Positions 57,449 through 64,000 of a stretch of DNA of 64,000 nt are shown here, one piece after another (position 1 is the stretch's first letter; every line of letters starts with the position of its first letter). The notes beneath the pieces are model-generated. The model ran no database searches. It was not told the origin of the DNA and saw nothing but the letters and a program-made list of their open reading frames with translations. A program made the position numbers and the translations under genes. The DNA comes from Proales similis (Eukaryota > Rotifera > Eurotatoria > Ploima > Proalidae): contig JAGVRJ010000012.1 of assembly GCA_019059635.1 (NCBI GenBank), forward strand, positions 124,001 to 188,000. Reading direction: 5' to 3'.

Positions 57449-59804
57449 CTGAAACAGAAAGAAATAATTCGTCCAATCAGGCCACAATCAGCAGAAAAGC
57501 GAAAATGTTCGAAAATCAAAGTTGACTCGACAAATGACATGAACTGGCGTCGCGTAGTGCGTCACAACAATGCACCCCGGACGTGCCGAATTCCAAGTCG
57601 ACAAGCGGCTCAAGGCGAACATTTCGTTAAGTTAAAATTAAGAAAATTGAAGAGAGCTAGTCGAGAAAAGAATTAATTCGCCGAGCAAGAACTCGTAAAG
57701 CGCACGCAGCCCACAGATTCTATTCGACAAAAGTGATAAAAATAAAACAACTCCGGCCCTCACTAGCACGGTCGGTCGCCCACGGGCTTTAATCATCTCA
57801 CTGCCTCCTCTACTCGCAATATTGTAATTTGCTTTTTCTTTTTATGGTTGTTTCATTTTCTTCTTCGACCAGCTCGCCTAAATTTACTGCCTGAATTGCA
57901 CTGGTGACGCCGCTGCTCGTAAAATAGGAGAGCAACAGAGAGAGAGAGAGAAAAAAAGAAGCAAAAAATAAAGCGCAAATCAATTGATTAAGAATGAGCG
58001 CTTCAAGTGGTTTGAATGAATGAGCATTATTATAATCGGTCAGTGGTCGTTTGTTCAACCGCCTCTCTCCTGTCCCCGTCTCTCTCTCTCTCTCTCTAAA
58101 ACGTAAAAGAGATTCAAAGATCCGAGTGGACGAACGTAAGCAACCTTAGGCCGCCGCCGCCGGGTCTGAATTGAATGCACAATACAGCCGTTCATGGACC
58201 ATCGCTCACATTTAAATGATGCGAGTGACGCGTGATTGCAAGCAATTTATAAAAATCGCATGGCATCTTAAGAGGGGGGAGGCCCGCTTGACGCAAGCAA
58301 TTTTCAACTCAAAATACGTTGTTTAACGACAACCACGATAACAACAACAACAACAATGAGAATGAGCTGTCTTTACAGTAGTTCTTCTTTAAATAGCTGA
58401 AAGCTCGCCTCGATCGATTGACAAGCAGAGGAGCCGCCGTCGTCGTCGTCGTCAACTGTGTGTGCCCACTCGAAAATAAACCAAATTGGCTAATGTTCAT
58501 AATGATCGTAAAAGTAAGAAAGCAAACATTTTCAATTTGATTAAAACAAGGCGGCGAGCAAGAAAGAGCTGAAATAAATGAGATGATGATGATGATACAG
58601 AGTAGACAAAGAGGCCAGAAAGAGACAAAAAGAGAGAGAAAGAGAAGGACGGCTCGAGTTTGGTTGACTTTAATGGCCGATTAAGTGGGCGAAGATGGGT
58701 GCGGATTATTTTCTGAGAGATCCGAGGCCGGGCGCCGTGGTGGCGATTCGATTAAACAAATGAGAGGCGGCGTTTTGCAATGCAATTTACGCAATAAAGA
58801 AAATTGCCCCATTGGAGAGAGAGAGAGAGAGCACACACAGACGAAGAAAGAACGTAAGACATAGAATCGGCCGAGAGTACAAACAAAAGGCAAGAGAGCG
58901 AAAGGGAATTGGCCAACTTTTAGGAATGAACCAGCGCTCGCCTCAAATTAGGCGCTCGTAATCGAACCACTCACACGGTAAACAAACAGCGCGCCGGGCG
59001 TTCACCGATGATTGATGGTGAATATATCTCTAAGTGCTAAAAGTTCTGATGGGCACCTCTGGCTGCTCTGCGTACGCAAGCGTCTTAATCAGGAGGCAAC
59101 TCTACTTTGCACTTAATACTCTAATCAACTCCCACAACCTGCCGCCAGTAGAGAAATCATCTCTCGCTCTTCCGCTCCGGTTCTTACTCGGCAGCTGCAG
59201 CTTGCCAGCGGTGCGTACGTCGTGTCATTTCGCTCGTCATCCAGCTATTTCTCGCATTTTGCGCCCATTGTTCAGCCCCATTCTCACTTTGTTTGGCAAC
59301 TGTTGCTCTTAAAGTCTTGGCTAGAGCGGCGACAAGACGCAGACGCTCTTCTAAATGCGTCTAAATACTAGGCTCGGAGAAATGGGCCGTCACTCTATAC
59401 TCTTCGACGAGCGGCGTAAAGTAGCCGAAGAAGGCCAAGATGAGTGAGAGTTGCATAAAGTGTGTAGGAGGCCTCTTCTCTTTTCGGGATAAATTATTAC
59501 TTCGCCGATAGCTCACCTCTAACACCGCTCACCACTAAAACCCCTAAACGGCTCATTGACTGAAAATGAACAAAAAGGCCCAAGCAGGCAAGCGAACACT
59601 GATTGCATCTGTCCGTGCGCAATTTATGCCCAAAACTGAGAATGGCATGTGCCAGCGCCAGCAGCCACAGTCGAACCCGCCGCCTCTTACAGTAGCTCGC
59701 CCTCCCCCCAGCCAGTGTTCGAGTGTCTGATTTTCTTTTATTCTGACGACTAAGAACACTAGGAAGGAATAAAGAAAGCGGAAACAAGCGTAATTTTACA
59801 AATG
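57449..59804. other. non-coding interval with microsatellites
   Basis: 2.3 kb between the secreted-precursor start and the FAK 3' end. It contains GA tracts near 57938-57953 and 58816-58831, a CT tract near 58078-58098, an ACA run near 58340, a GTC run near 58437-58452 and a GAT run near 58582-58595. No coding region is supported. Confidence 0.5.
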
Positions 59805-62938
<3,134 letters not shown>

Positions 62939-64000
62939 GGCTGACCGCTAATCGAGATGAGCATCGCTCTAAAAATGCGAGTGAAAAAATGATAATTGAA
63001 GCGGCTGTCGACCAGATGACCCTGGCCGTCTGTGTACACGGCGCATATTTAACTTGGCATCGATTCGCTCGGCCGAGCAGCAGCTGTCACCGCCAGTTTC
63101 CACTTATTCGCTCTCATTTCTCTCTCTCTCTCGCTCTCTGTCTGTTGACTTAAACGCCAGCCGTTGACGTGTCACTCACTTTTCTCTCCCTCTCTCTTGC
63201 TCTCCGTCTCTCTTGCTCTCCGTCTCTCAGCGAATAAACATTAATTCGATTCAATCGAACAACAATAAACGCACTCGATTGATCACTCTGAGATTTTTTT
63301 TTTCCTCAATTCCTATTTGATATTGCGCGCATTGTGGGCGGTTTGAACGCGTTTCTACTGGCTCAACATTAGAGCGTGAATTCATGTAATACGTGCAAAA
63401 GCCAATGAGCTGCACTCGAACTGAATGAAGCAAAGCGTTGAGGTGTGATGGATTCAACAAATGCCTGCTGCCTCACACCAATTTGATTCATCGACCCGCT
63501 AAACAAGAAGCTGCATGAAAGCGTTCTGAAATGCAAAGGCCGATCGGCAGGCAAAGGAAACTGATTACGTAAATAATCAGAAGCGTACGCGCGTGTGTGT
63601 GTGTGTGCGAGACTTTTGAGATAAAAAAGGAACGAGTCGGTTTGCAGTCGCACTGCAATTGGTTCTTTATGCGCGCAGAAAGCGGCACGTGAATGCTTGA
63701 CATCTCTCGACCCGATTCGGTTCCGAGAGGCTTCTTCGTCTCTCCAACAAGCTGCTGTCTTACTGGTCCTAAGTGCGCCTGCATTTCGTTTCTTTTCTGA
63801 CTCGTTGTTGTTGTTGTTGTTGTTGTTCTAGTTGAGTAGCTCTGGCGAGGCTCAGGCCATGAACCAGCCGAAGCGAGAGCAAAAAATAAATGAGCGCTTT
63901 GATTTCAAGTGCGTTCGATTCATCAAGTGTGAAGCATCTCAACTTATAGATCGAAAGCAATTATAATTATTCTGCCTAATTGATCGTGCAGTCCAAGACC
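62939..64000. other. upstream region of FAK, to the window edge
   Basis: About 1.06 kb. It contains CT-rich tracts (63118-63220, including two copies of CTCTTGCTCTCCGTCTCT), a GT run near 63594-63607 and a GTT run near 63805-63828. It presumably holds FAK promoter elements. No coding region can be supported before the window ends. Confidence 0.5.

Overview
This window is nuclear DNA from an animal with a compact genome. Genes lie on both strands. Most are broken by short GT-AG introns (about 45-150 bp, a few longer), AATAAA-type signals follow several stop codons, and there are no operons or ribosome-binding sites. Gene content is bilaterian: a PHOX2-type homeobox gene, a Shaker-class K+ channel, a soluble guanylyl cyclase alpha subunit, a focal adhesion kinase (FAK), doublecortin, Ly6 and ciliary TMEM237-like proteins. 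I cannot name the species. A selenoprotein-P-like gene is compatible with lophotrochozoans or chelicerates, but this is weak evidence. Almost all exon boundaries below were inferred by eye from splice consensus, reading phase and protein similarity.

Layout. 0-8 kb: the 3' end of a C2-domain gene, a small gene of unknown function, FTSJ1/Trm7 tRNA methyltransferase, a divergent coiled-coil gene, a selenoprotein-P-like Cys homologue and PHOX2. 8-19 kb: CCT7/CCT-eta, an ankyrin gene with about one exon per repeat, a Kv1-like channel and a doubtful mini-gene, separated by long non-coding stretches. 19-27.4 kb: a doublecortin/IQ gene with a possible nested gene in an intron, mitochondrial ETF-QO (ETFDH), and a secreted mucin-like protein with a discoidin-like end. 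29-39 kb: a TMEM272-like membrane protein, phosphoglycerate kinase, VAMP7, HDDC2 and a secreted Cys-rich protein. 39-47 kb: a guanylyl cyclase alpha subunit with an unusual N-terminus, a TMEM237-like protein and a Ly6/uPAR protein. 49-63 kb: a secreted EF-hand protein, intronless NOMO, purine nucleoside phosphorylase with a notable specificity residue, a secreted precursor, and a compact FAK.

The genes do not form one pathway. Housekeeping genes (FTSJ1, CCT7, ETFDH, PGK, VAMP7, HDDC2, NOMO, PNP) mostly have close neighbours. Neuronal, developmental and signalling genes (PHOX2, Kv, guanylyl cyclase, FAK) are flanked by 1-2 kb of AT-rich and simple-repeat DNA that probably holds regulatory sequence. 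No CRISPR array, rRNA, convincing tRNA, complete transposon or viral element was seen. The most interesting items are the acylation-type N-terminus on the cyclase, the loss of the usual autophosphorylation site in FAK, the Asn-to-Asp change and two candidate N-termini of PNP, the CxxC selenoprotein-P relative, the nested gene and splice-phase problem in the doublecortin locus, and an unexplained fold-prone segment near 3.2-3.4 kb.
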